Assembly: GCF_901709675.1 (NCBI RefSeq)
Contig: NC_051087.1
Coordinates: 16,375,067-16,439,066 of the forward strand
Length of the DNA: 64,000 nt
Source of the DNA: Syngnathus acus
Taxonomy: Eukaryota; Chordata; Actinopteri; Syngnathiformes; Syngnathidae
Direction: 5' to 3'
Positions 33,268-43,585 of this stretch are shown in pieces (position 1 is the first letter of the stretch; each line of letters starts with the position of its first letter). Below the pieces are notes generated by a model. That model saw only the letters and a list, made by a program, of their open reading frames with translations. It was not told where the DNA came from and searched no databases. A program made the translations under genes and the position numbers.

Positions 33268-34084
33268 CTCTAGACCCTGCAGACATTTTCTTGGCCCTCG
33301 GTGTCACTAAAAGACTAGTGTTTTGCGAACGAAGGTTACGAGACGGAACATAAGGAACAACTAGGTCGACGAGATATGAAGGCGCTAAGCCATGCAGTGA
33401 TTTATAGGTTAATAGAAGAACCTTGAAGTCACATCTTAAATGGATCGGGAGCCAATGTAAGTTGGCTAATATTGGGGTAATGTGATCAAATTTTCTTGTC
33501 CGTGAGAACAGCCTTACAGCAGCGTTTTGTACTAACAATAGACTTTTGATGCTGGATTTAGGAAGACCAGAGAATAATGCATTACAGTAGTCCAGGCGCG
33601 ACGTGATGAATGCATGTATAATAGTTTCCGCATCACCGGTCGAGAGGATCGGACGAATCTTAGCAATATTCCGAAGGTGAAAAAACGCAATTCTGGTTAT
33701 ATTCTTAATGTGCTTTTGAAAGGAGAGCGTTTGGTCAAATATTACCCCGAGATTAGTTACAGTATCGCTCTGAGTGATAGTACGGTTATCTATAGTTATA
33801 GTGCAGCGGTGGCCAACCCGCGGCTCGCGAGCCGCATGCGGCTCTTTGGCTAGTTTCATGCGGCTCTTTTACGTTCATATCAACATTTGTGTTTATTTTT
33901 CGTGCGTATTTGCTTCGCTTGAGTTTAATATGGTATTTTGGTCAAACACGCATGCGCGTGAGGTGAAATCCCGCAAAGGAGGAGGGACAAACAGAGCGAT
34001 TGGTTTTGCTGGCTTTTTAATGGATGGCGACTGTGACTACGGGGGCCCATTAGGTCCAAAAAAGCTGACAAGACGCTTGCCAAA

Positions 34085-34530
34085 ATGGCAAGGAAAAAAT
34101 GCACAGCTAAACGAATATATGACGATGAACACAGGACGTTTTTAACAGAGTTAAAGTTGTTTTTTGTTGAACGCTATGGCAAGCCATTCTGCCGCATATG
34201 TCGGACGTCATTGGCGCATTTAAAAGCTTCAAATGGTCAGCGCCACTTCAGCTCACTTCATGCCAATATCGATAAGGACTTTGCAAAAGGGACTGAATTT
34301 CGCAAGCACAAGTTTGGAGACTTTGAAAAGTCAGGCAGAAAAATAGGTACAGTTTTTCAAAAAAATTACAAAGCACTCAGAGACTGTCACACTTGCATTG
34401 TTTCAACTGGCTTGGAACATTGCACGGGCTAAAAAGCCATACAATGAAGTGGAGTTCGTTAAAATATGCATCAGTGACGTTATTGAAATCTTGTCTCCTG
34501 AAAACGACGAACTCAAACGAATGGTCTGTC
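34085..34530 (+). pseudogene. hAT transposase N-terminal pseudogene
   Basis: MARKKCTAKRIYDDEHRTFL leads to a BED-type finger, PFCRICRTSLAHLKASNGQRHFSSLH (34172-34260). After a frameshift near 34340-34380 the frame reads LALFQLAWNIARAKKPYNEV EFVKICISDVIEILSPENDELKRMV, a typical hAT segment that follows the finger. The catalytic core and dimerisation domain are deleted. Confidence 0.88.
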
Positions 34531-34736
34531 CCGCCACACATAGTAAGTGAAAAAACTTATTATGTTTTTGTTTGTGGAATTTGTTGAACTGACAGTTTGT
34601 CTGTGTGAGACAATGCACACAATGTTCATTGTTGATAATGTGGTCTTTGGTCTGTGGTTTTAGTACTGTAGGAGTCAATTTGTCATCATGTTGGTGTGTG
34701 ACATAATAATGTCACACAATAAATTTGGCTGAGCAA

Positions 34737-34737
<1 letters not shown>

Positions 34738-34811
<74 letters not shown>

Positions 34812-34827
34812 CGTGCGCGTGTGTGTG
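34738..34827. repeat. (TG)n microsatellite
   Basis: An almost pure TG tract of about 70 bp, then TGCG/TGTG variants and a G run. Confidence 0.97.
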
Positions 34828-37316
34828 GGGGGGGGTGTTCATCTGTGCTCATGTGTATGATGTGGCTCTTTGCGATGACACAGTAAAAAATGTGGCTCTT
34901 AGTCTCTGACTGGTTGGCCACCCCTGTTATAATGGATTCCTTAAATAAGTGTTGATAACGAGTTGGACCAATTATCAACATCTCAGTTTTATCTGGGTTA
35001 AGACGAAGGAAGTTGAGAGACATCTATTGCTTGATCTCCGCAAGGCACGCCTCAAGATTACAACAGTCCCGCAGATCTGTCATCGATAACGGCATATATT
35101 ATTGGGTGTCATCCGCGTAACATTGAAAACTAATATTATATTTACGTATTATGTCCCCAAGCGGAATCATATAAATATTAAATATAATTGGTCCGAGTAC
35201 CGATCCCTGTGGGACACTGCACGTAACATTATAGAGCTCAGAGGACGTATTGCTATGGACCACTCGGTGCGTCCTGTCTGATAGATAGGAATAGAACCAG
35301 CCTAGTGCTGACCCTGAAATACCAACACAACTTTTAAGACGCTCTAATAAAATATCCAAGTCTACAGTGTCGAAGGCAGCACTAAGATCAAGTAGTAACA
35401 ATACCGATGAAGTGTTTGAATCCATAGCTATGAGATCATTAGTCACTTTAGCAAGTGCTGTCTCAGTGGAATGATTAGCTCTAAAACCAGACTGAAAAGA
35501 TTCATATCGATTATTGGCGACCATGTAATCAATAAGCTGCTGCGCTACTACTTTTTCAAAAAGTTTTGCTATGAATGGGAGGTTTGAAACTGGCCTATAA
35601 TTACTGAGACAGTCCGGGTCAAGATTTGGTCGCTTAAGTAACGGTTTAATGATAGCAGTTTTAAAGGCTGTTGGCACTATCCCAGAGGAGACAGACACAT
35701 TAATTATATTTAAGACGGACGGTCCTAAAATTTGAAATAATTCTTTAAGTAGTTTGGCTGGAAGCGGGTCAAGTAAACATGTTGTTTGTTTAGCCGCACT
35801 AACCAATTGTGTTAGCCTTTCAAGGGACACGCTTTTAAAATTTGAGAGGGTTATTGCATGATCATCAGCGCCGGTAATCGGCGGTCTCGACTGAGCGATT
35901 GGAATGGTATTCTTGATCCCATCCCTAATGGATTCAATCTTTCGAGCAAAACCTTTCCTGAACTCGTCAGCTGAGTGGAAGGAGCTATCGGGGGTCGGCT
36001 GGCGTAGTGTTAGCTTTGACACTATCAAATAGGTATTTAAGATTGTTTTTATTGAGATTAATGACTTGCGAAAAATAACGAGTTTTTGCTAAGATAAGCG
36101 CATCTTTCTATTTCAGGAGGCTGTCATGCCATGCCTGATGGAAAACCTCAAGTTTGGTTAAACGCCATCTGCGCTCATGCTTTCTACATAATTGCTTAAG
36201 CGTACGTGTTTCATCTGTGAACCACGGAGTAGGCAATCTACGGCGAGTTTTCAGACGTAGCGGCGCCACAGAGTCGATGGCATTTAACAATGTCGCATTG
36301 AATTCATTTGTAAGATTATCAATAGAGCCGATATATGCGGGAAATATGGTAGTTGCCGGCGACAGTAACTCAGATAGCGCAGTTGCAGTCATGGAGTTAA
36401 TATTACCGCTGCTATAATTCTGATTGCTCTCTTGTCTTTGACAAAGAACTAAAATTTCAAATTTTATTAAGTAATGATCAGACAAAACAGTAGTGTATGG
36501 CAGTACTGTTATATTTGAGGTTGCAAGTCCTCGGGATAATACCAGATCTAAGGTATTTCCATTCTTATGCGTTGCTGCCTGTACGGCTTGCGTAAAACCA
36601 AACGTATCAGTTAAAGTCTGAAACGCCGAAGTAAGTGGCTCTGACGGTAAATTCATGTAGATATTGAAATCGCCCATGATTATTATATTATCCGCATTTG
36701 TCACTAGATCAGCCACGAATTATAAAAATCCATCCAGGAAGCCAGAGTAAGCCCCGGGTGGACGGTAAATAACAGCAAGATAAAATGACGGGAAAGCGGT
36801 GGATCGGACAGTGAGAATTTCAAATGTTTTAAATACGTTAATCGAACGAGGCCTAAATCTAAGCTCGGAATTTGAGATGAGGGCGACACCCCCACCCTTT
36901 TTTCGAGGACGCGCCACATGCGAGCTCACAAAATTTGGAGGCGAGGCCTCATTAAGCGACAGCAGTTCATTAGGTTTTAACCAGGTCTCGCAAAGACCAA
37001 AAACGTTTAGGTTATGTTCCGTGATGAGGTCATTAACGAGAACTGCTTTCGTATGAAGCGATCTAATATTCATAAAACCGAGTTTAAGTTTAATCGGTTG
37101 ATCAGGGTTCGTATCTATCGAAGGAATTTTAAACGAAATGCGAGTAAGATTGTGCCTTATAATAAAGTGCGCCTTATATATGGACCAATTTTGAGCCACT
37201 ACAGCAGGCGTGTCCAAAGTCCGGCCCGCGGGCCAAATGTATATATCTTATATGTGGACAAAGTTTTAAAATGGGCCATTCATTGAAGGTGCGCCTTATA
37301 ATCCGGTGTGCCTTAT

Positions 37317-40300
37317 ATATTAGACTTAGACTTAGACAAACTTTATTGTCATTTTGTCTGCACAGGGAGCATACAAAACGAAATTCCGTTGCATACAGCT
37401 TACAACAATGCAGTGATATTGCGGTTGAATAAAAATAACATACAATATAAAAATCTAAAATAAAATAAGTATAAAGTGCAGCAGTGATAAGTATGTAATA
37501 GTGCAAGGAAAGAAAACAGTATTTAGAAAGTGTGCAGAGGAATGCTAAACTAGGTTGCGTACTTTTAAATTTACATGGATTATAAAAGTTCAGCAAAGTT
37601 GGCAGTGCAAGATAGTGGTTCGTAGTGTCATAATGTTCAGTTCTGTGTATGTGTGATGCAGAGTCCAGTTTAGAGTTCAACAGTTCAAAAGTCTGATGAC
37701 AGCAGGGAAAAAGCTGTTGCAGAACCTGGTGGACCTGCAGCGGATGCTGCGAAACCTCTTCCCAGAGGGCAGCAGGGAGAACAGTCCATGGTGGGGGTGT
37801 GATGGGTCACTGATGATGTTACGGGCTCGGGACACGCAGCGCTGAGATGAAATGTCCTGAATGGAGGGAAGAGGAGCCCCGATGATCCTCTCTGTTGTCC
37901 TCACCACTCTCCTCACGTTCTTCCAATCGGAGGCGCTGAAGCCTCCACACCACACAGAGAGACAGCTTGTCAGAATGCTCTCTATGGTGCTTCTGTAGAA
38001 CGTCCTCATGATGAGTGGGGGCAGGTGGGCTCTCCTCATCCTCCGCAGGAAGTACAAGCGCTTCTGTGCCCTCTTGACCAGTGCCGTTGTGTTCACAGTC
38101 CAGGTGAGGTCGTCTGTGATGTGGACCCCCAGGAATTTGGTGCTGCTGACCACCTCCACAGCTGAGCTGTTGATGATCAGTGGAGCGTGGTGAGGCTGGT
38201 TTTTCCTGAAGTCGACGATGATCTCCTTCGTCTTCTCCACATTCAGGATCAGGCTGTTGTCTCTGCACCAGCCCACCAGCTGCTCCACCTCCTCTCTGTA
38301 GTCCAGGTCGTTGTTGTCTCTGATGAGGCCCACCACCGTTGTGTCGTCTGCGAACTTCACGATGTGATTGGTGGTGAACCTGGGGACGCAGTCGTGTGTC
38401 ATCAGGGTGAACAGCAGGGGGCTCAGGACGCAGCCCTGAGGGGAGCCTGTGCTGAGGGTGATGACATCGGAGGTGTTCTGTCCGACCCGCACTGACTGAG
38501 GTCCGTTGGTGAGGAAGTCTAGCAGCCAGTTGCGAAGGGGGGTGCTGAAGCCCAGGTGTTCCAGTTTTCCTACCAGATGCTGTGGGATGATGGTGTTAAA
38601 CGCTGAACTGAAGTCCAGGAACAGCATCCGCACATGGGTGTTCTTCTCCTCCAGGTGAGCCAGGCTCAGGTGAAAAGCGGAGGAGATGGCATCCTCAGTG
38701 GAGCGGTTCTGCCGGTAAGCAAACTGGAACGGGTCGAATGTTGGGGGGAGTCTGGAGACGATGTGTTCTTTAAGCAGCCTTTCGAAGCACTTCATCATGA
38801 TAGGAGTCAGTGCAACAGGCCGGTAGTCATTAAATGAGGTGATTTGAGGTTTCTTCGGCACCGGAATGATGGAGGCAGTCTTGAAGCATGCTGGCACTGT
38901 GGCTTGGCCCAGCGAGGTGTTAAAAATGTCTGTGATGACACCAGCCAGCTGACCTGCAGATTCCCTGAACACCCGCCCAGGTATGTTGTCGGGGCCTGGG
39001 GCGTTACGTGGGTTGACTCTCCTCAGAGTCTTCAACACGTCGGCCGAGTCAAGGCAGAGTGCCTCCTCTTCCTGATGGGGAACAGTTTTAACTGCTGGAG
39101 TGCTGTTTAGTGCCTCGAACCTCCCAAAGAAGTTATTTAGTCCATTTAGGAAGTCAGCATCAACTTCACCCACCGGGGGGGAGGGGGAGTTGTAGTCTGT
39201 AATCGCCCGTATGCCTTGCCACATACTCCTGGTGTTGTTGGCGTCGTGGAAAAGATCCTGAATTTTCCGACTGTGGCTCCGCTTCGCTAACCTGATGGCA
39301 CGGTTCAAGTTGGCTCTCGCTGTCCTCAGTGCCTCCTTGTCGCCAGACTTGAAGGCTGAGTTCCGTGCTCGTAGCGTTTGACGTACCTCCTCAGTCATCC
39401 AGGGTCGTTGGTTGGCCCGGGTGATGATGTTCTTAGTGGTGCTGACGTCCTCGGTGCATTTGTTGATGTAGGCTGACACAGTCATGGCGTACTCATCAAT
39501 GTTGATCTGGTTGTCATATGTTGCTGCTGATTTGAACATGTCCCAGTCAGAGCACTCAAAGCAGTCCTGGAGTGCCTCCACGGCCCCCTCAGACCACACC
39601 CTCACCTGCTTCACTGTGGGTTTTGCTCTGATCAGCAGGGGCCTGTATGCAGGGATTAGCATAACAGATAGGTGGTCTGAAGAGCCGAGGTGGGGGCGGG
39701 GGGCTGCTCTGAATGCATCTTTTATATTGGTGTAAACCAAGTCTAGAGTGTTCTCTCCCCGAGTTGGAAAATCCACGTGTTGAGGGAGAATAGTCTTCAT
39801 ATTAGCCTGGTTAAAGTCCCCAGCAATGATGAAAACACCCTCTGTGTGCGTGGATTGCAGCTCACCGATTGTCCGATAGAGAACGCTCATGGCCTCTTTA
39901 GTATTAGCGCTGGGAGGCACATACACAGCAGTGATGCTAATAACAGTAAACTCCCTGGGCAGGTAGAAGGGTCTGCAGTTAACAGTCAAAAGCTCGATGT
40001 CCGAAGAGCAGAAGCTGGCACCAGATCTAGCATTTTTACACCAGTTGTTGTTGATGTAAACACACAGCCCACCCCCTCGGGATTTACCGCATAGTTCGCT
40101 GTTTCTGTCGGCGCGGAATGTAGCGAGCCCCTCCAGGCTAACGGCGTTGTCCGGTATTGATGAGTTCAGCCATGTCTCCGTCAGGATGAGAGCGCAGCAG
40201 TTTCTAAACTCCCTCTTTGAAGAGTGTTCCAGTTGTAGATGGTCTATTTTATTATCCAGTGAGCGGACGTTGGAGAGGAAGATGGATGGAAGCGGCGGTT

Positions 40301-40684
40301 TGTAGGGGTTAGCTTTTAGCTTAGCCGTTAGCCCACCTCGACAGCCGCGCTTCCGCCGCCGGTCACACCGCCTACGCTTGCTCCTCCTCCGGCGTGTGCT
40401 GCCCGGCGAGTCTGCTGCATCGTGAGCATCTGGGACTTGTGCCCGAAGCACTCCGAGGCTACATAAACAGTCTAGGGTAGTTGTGGCTACGAGTCCAAAA
40501 ACACTTGATGACCGTAACTCCAGCAGGCGCTGTCGATCATATACTAACCTACTGGATGGATAAACTAATCTTTGTGTTGTTTGTAGCGTCCTAGGCGGCA
40601 TATTTTGTCGAAATGCTCGCCGGTTGTCGAGAGCCGTTGCAGCCGCAGCCGACTAGGGCGCCGCCATTTTGAAAAGAATTGAAT
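37317..40684 (-). mobile_element. Full-length CR1/L2-like LINE, apparently intact
   Basis: About 3.4 kb on the minus strand. The 5' UTR is short (about 80 bp), one ORF follows, and a 360-bp 3' UTR ends AATAAAGTTTGTCTAAGTCT AAGTCTAA, a short-repeat tail. Direct repeats of about 60 bp flank it (37256-37316 and 40685-40745; GGACAAAGTTTTAAAATGGG...), with about two mismatches. Confidence 0.88.
37677..40601 (-). CDS. LINE ORF2-type protein: APE endonuclease + reverse transcriptase
   Basis: An uninterrupted 974-codon ORF. The basic N-terminus (RRRRSKRRRCDRRRKRG, residues about 71-87) may bind RNA. Endonuclease: PSIFLSNVRSLDNKIDHLQ, ILTETWLNSSIPD, GGGLCVYINN, ITAVYVPPSA, IIAGDFNQA, LGSSDHLSVM. RT: YRPVALTPIMMKCFERLLKE, FQFAYRQNRSTEDAI, LFLDFSSAFNTI, GSPQGCVLSPLLFTL, IVKFADDTTVVGLI (catalytic FADD), FRKNQ, SSTKFLGVHITDDLTW. 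The protein would nick target DNA and reverse-transcribe its own RNA there. ATG at 40601 lies in AAATATGCC and is followed by a continuous frame. All catalytic motifs look complete. It is a close relative of the partial LINE at 62733-64000. Confidence 0.93.
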   Translation of the reverse strand: MPPRTLQTTQRLVYPSSRLVYDRQRLLELRSSSVFGLVATTTLDCLCSLGVLRAQVPDAHDAADSPGSTRRRRSKRRRCDRRRKRGCRGGLTAKLKANPYKPPLPSIFLSNVRSLDNKIDHLQLEHSSKREFRNCCALILTETWLNSSIPDNAVSLEGLATFRADRNSELCGKSRGGGLCVYINNNWCKNARSGASFCSSDIELLTVNCRPFYLPREFTVISITAVYVPPSANTKEAMSVLYRTIGELQSTHTEGVFIIAGDFNQANMKTILPQHVDFPTRGENTLDLVYTNIKDAFRAAPRPHLGSSDHLSVMLIPAYRPLLIRAKPTVKQVRVWSEGAVEALQDCFECSDWDMFKSAATYDNQINIDEYAMTVSAYINKCTEDVSTTKNIITRANQRPWMTEEVRQTLRARNSAFKSGDKEALRTARANLNRAIRLAKRSHSRKIQDLFHDANNTRSMWQGIRAITDYNSPSPPVGEVDADFLNGLNNFFGRFEALNSTPAVKTVPHQEEEALCLDSADVLKTLRRVNPRNAPGPDNIPGRVFRESAGQLAGVITDIFNTSLGQATVPACFKTASIIPVPKKPQITSFNDYRPVALTPIMMKCFERLLKEHIVSRLPPTFDPFQFAYRQNRSTEDAISSAFHLSLAHLEEKNTHVRMLFLDFSSAFNTIIPQHLVGKLEHLGFSTPLRNWLLDFLTNGPQSVRVGQNTSDVITLSTGSPQGCVLSPLLFTLMTHDCVPRFTTNHIVKFADDTTVVGLIRDNNDLDYREEVEQLVGWCRDNSLILNVEKTKEIIVDFRKNQPHHAPLIINSSAVEVVSSTKFLGVHITDDLTWTVNTTALVKRAQKRLYFLRRMRRAHLPPLIMRTFYRSTIESILTSCLSVWCGGFSASDWKNVRRVVRTTERIIGAPLPSIQDISSQRCVSRARNIISDPSHPHHGLFSLLPSGKRFRSIRCRSTRFCNSFFPAVIRLLNC

Positions 40685-40802
40685 TGGACAAAGTTTTAAA
40701 ATGGGCCATTCATTGAAGGTGCGCTTTATAATCCGGTGCGCCTTATAGTGCGGATACGGTAAGTGACTGACAACATTCAGGTAACTAACAACATGTAAGT
40801 GT

Positions 40803-41460
40803 TATTGCACAGTGATGTCTCTGAGTCTATGAGTGGTGTGAGTTCACCAGAGCAACAGCCTGGGGGAAGAATTAACATTTTTTCTCAGGGTTAAATCTCA
40901 GCATAGGCCTCTTTGAAGGCTCCTTCTCCTTTTGCTTGTTTGGGTTCCTCCCACATTTTGCAAAACAGGCATGATAATCTTGTACCTGGTTCACGCCGCA
41001 AGATTTTAGAACCGCTGGGTGACTTCCAAAACCTAAGAGACCCCACATTTGACAATAAGAAAATAAGAAAATCACATGTATAACAGTTTTGTAACATTCA
41101 GTGTTTCGTGCAGCCACACGTTAAAATCAACACAACACACATGAATCGATTTCATTCACGAATATATAGGTCAAATAGGAAATCTTGCAAAACGTCTCAA
41201 GATCACACAGCAGGAATATCTAAGGAGATTATTGTTGGAGCCATTAAGACAATCGAAAAGATTCTGATGATTGTTGGGAGTAGGAATTGGGTCAGCATTG
41301 GGCTAATTATCCCACCATGTGAACCAGGCTTTAATTATGAAATACTTTTTTGTGAAAATGAGAATGCATGGTTGTTGTTGTCACTGTAGTTATATAAAGG
41401 TCTGGACATTGCATCCCACAATGCACTGCGCAAAATGTGAACAAAGCTGCTTTAGCAGTA
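40803..41460. other. LINE 3' scrap, then unassigned sequence
   Basis: 40803-40870 (TTATTGCACAGTGATGTCTC...CAGCCTGGGGGAAGAA) matches the 3' region of the LINE at 18344-19630. From 40871 to 41460 there is no recognised feature; a minus-strand ORF at 40872-41117 has no known motif. Confidence 0.6.
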
Positions 41461-41929
41461 CAGTAATCCCTCGCTATATCGCGGTTCACCTTTCACGGCC
41501 TCGCTGCTTCACAGATTTTTTTTTTTTCAGTGCATTGTGTTATGGCTTCAGAAGAAAAAGGCACTAGAGAGCGGAGCCAGGCCACAGCGGTACAGTCGGA
41601 GGTGCAGTGAAATACGTGCGAGTCACAAATTGTTCTACTTTACAGTACCGTGTTTTCCGGACTATAAGGCGCACCGGACTATAAGGCGCACATTCAATGA
41701 ATGGCCCATTTTAAAACTTTGTCCATATATAAGGCGCACCGGACTATAAGGTGCACCATAAATGCAATCACAATATAATAACTTGAAATAGTGAAAACAA
41801 TAACAATATATCAATAATGTTAATATCACACAACACACAAAATAAACATGTAAAGCTTACTTTAATAAGTACAAAACAAAACAGTCAGATAGATCAGTAA
41901 ACTTTAATTATAAACATTAATAAATCACA

Positions 41930-42215
41930 AACATTAATCCAATCACAATATACTAGTACAACACTCGAAATAGTGAAAACAATAACAATATAACAATAAC
42001 TCAACGTTGCTCAAACATTAATGCAATCACAATATAATAACAATAACAACATAACAATAACTCAACGTGGCTCAAACATTAATGCAATCACAATATAATA
42101 ACAATAACAATACAACAATAACTCAACGTTGCTCAAACATTAATGCAATCACAATATAATAACAATAACAATATAACAATAACTCAACGTTGCTCAAACA
42201 TTAATACAATCACAA
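41930..42215. repeat. 61-bp tandem repeat in the POGK-like element
   Basis: CTCAAACATTAATGCAATCA recurs near 42010, 42071, 42132 and 42193. AT-rich units with AATAACAATAACAATA lie in the 3' UTR side of the transposase gene; diverged units extend left to about 41930. Confidence 0.9.
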
Positions 42216-42311
42216 TATAATAACTCGAAATAGTGAAAACAATAACAAAATATCAATAACGTTAATATCACGCAACAAACAAAAAAAACATGTAAAGCTC
42301 ACTTCAGTAAG

Positions 42312-43325
42312 TTAGTCCTCATCCACGAATCCCTTAAATTCTTCTTCTTCAGTGTCCGAATTAAACAGTTGGGCGGATACGGCATCCAACATGCCCGGCT
42401 CCGCCTCTTCGAAGTCGTCATTGTCAGTGTCGCTGCTGCTGTCTAGCAGTTCAGTGACAATTCCTGCCTTCCTGAAAGCTCGGACAACGGTTGAGACAGA
42501 AATATCAGCCCATGCATTTACGATCCACTGGCAGATAGTGGCGTATGTCGTCCGGCGCTGTCTCCCTCTCTTGGTGAACGTGTGTTAGCCTTCTGTCATC
42601 CACTGTTCCCACGCAGTTCGCATCCTAGCTTTGAAAGCCCTGTTGACACTGATATCTAGCGGCTGGAGTTCTTTTGTCAATCCACCTGGAATGACGGCGA
42701 GTGTTGAATTAGTGCGCTTTACTTGTTTTTTGACACCATCTGTGATGTAGGCGCGCATGGAGTCATAAATCAACAGGGAGCTGTGTGAAAAAAGCCACCT
42801 GGTCTCTTCACGTATATTTCGCTCAACCACTCGCTCATCTTCTCTTCATCCATCCATCCTTTCCAGTTGGCTTTGATGACGACGCCGGCTGGAAAGTTTT
42901 CTTTTGGCAAGGTCTTCCTCTTGAAAATAACCATGGGGGGAAGTTTCTGCCCATTAGCCTGGCAAGCGAGAACTACCGTGAAGGCTGATTTCTCATTCCC
43001 TGTGGTGCGAATATTTACATATATTATAATATTTATAATATTATTTGCTCCCGTTTTATCCACAGTGCGGTTCACAGGAATGTCAAAAGTGAGTGGAACT
43101 TCGTCCATGTTGATGATGTGCTCTGGCCGGATTTTTTTTTCAGTGATCTTGCTTTTGCAATATTTGCGAAAGGTGCCCAACTTTTCTTTGTAGTCTTCTG
43201 GCAGTTGCTGTGAAACAGTCGTTCGTGTGCAGATGGAGAGATTACGTCTCTTCATAAAGTGAAAGCACCACGAAGGACCGCCTTTAAAGTCATTGATTTC
43301 AAGTTCGCTTGCTAGCGCTATCGCC
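42312..43325 (-). pseudogene. POGK-like transposase, DDE domain part
   Basis: Continues from the N-terminal part after the TTAA site: KAIALASELEINDFKGGPSW, FMKRRNLSICTRTTVSQQLP. DDE motifs: INMDEVPLTFDIPV (first Asp), LLIYDSMRAYITDG (second Asp), GLTKELQPLDISVNRAFK (third Asp), then WEQWMTEG and the C-terminal ICQWIVNAWADISVSTVVRAF. Damage: a one-base deletion in HTAP(L)LLIYDS near 42782 and an in-frame stop (TAA for Glu) at about 42588. The acidic tail ends with TAA at 42312. Confidence 0.9.
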
Positions 43326-43585
43326 TTAAAACCCTGTAAGACCCACCGTGGCAGATCTGCAACATTTTTTTAAAACTATTAAAAATAGTGTTTTCTTTTT
43401 TTATTTGTTTTTTTTCCACATAAACATGAGTCAGGTAGTCCTATTGTTCATTATCCATCTCTGCTATTGGCTAGAACATTGTTATTTAAGCCCCACCCAC
43501 AAGCTGTTCGGCTCACACCTCGCTGGACAGCGTGAAGGACACGTCTCTGTTACACTAGACTGGATTAATCAAACAAAAGTAAGTA

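Larger units (their letters stand above)
33804..34926 (+). mobile_element. hAT element with 8-bp TSD, in the L2 LINE
   Basis: Left end CAGCGGTGGCCAACCCGCGG, right end GGTTGGCCACCCCTG. Flanks TTATAGTG (33796-33803) and TTATAATG (34927-34934) agree at seven of eight positions. The transposase is reduced, and a long TG microsatellite (34738-34827) sits near the right end. Confidence 0.92.
32523..37155 (-). mobile_element. L2-type LINE, decayed, split by two hAT elements
   Basis: Minus strand. Its 3' end is the fish L2-like tail (complement of CAAGTCAAGTTTATTTGTAT) with short CAAGT repeats. Interruptions: hAT MITE 33067-33267 and hAT 33804-34926. The 5' side stops at about 37155 within a POGK-type MITE. 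The ORF is described in the next entry. Confidence 0.88.
33268..37155 (-). pseudogene. L2-type endonuclease/reverse transcriptase pseudogene
   Basis: Pieces in order on the minus strand: APE endonuclease (LKLGFMNIRSLHTKAVLVND, LCETWLKPNE, KKGGGVALI, AVIYRPPG; then an in-frame stop at about 36720; IIIMGDFNIY, DLVLSR, LSDHYLIKF); a frameshift near 36070-36105; RT (NYRPVSNLPFIAKLFEKVVA, YESFQSGFRANHSTETALAK, LLLLDLSAAFDTVD, CSVPQGSVLGPIIFNIYM, FQCYADDTQ, stop at 35099); MSLNFLRLNPDKTEMLIIGP; then, beyond the hAT insert, TNLGVIFDQTLSFQKHIKNI and LDYCNALFSGLPKSSIKSLL. Catalytic YADD is present but the protein is broken in several places. Confidence 0.9.
37150..40760. mobile_element. POGK-type MITE remnants around the intact LINE
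   Basis: 37150-37316 and 40685-40760 carry ATAAGGCGCACC-type sequence (as GGTGCGCCTTATAATCCGGT) and end at GCGGATACGG|TA near 40758, the same terminus as the POGK-like transposon at 41648. The left part also holds a hAT-end scrap (37209-37240, CAGGCGTGTCCAAAGTCCGG). The MITE's own left end was lost at the L2 junction. Confidence 0.7.

Noticed and set aside
40872-41117. Minus-strand ORF with FAKCGRNPNKQKEKEPSKR
   Set aside because: No motif, no flanking exon signals, lies between repeat fragments.
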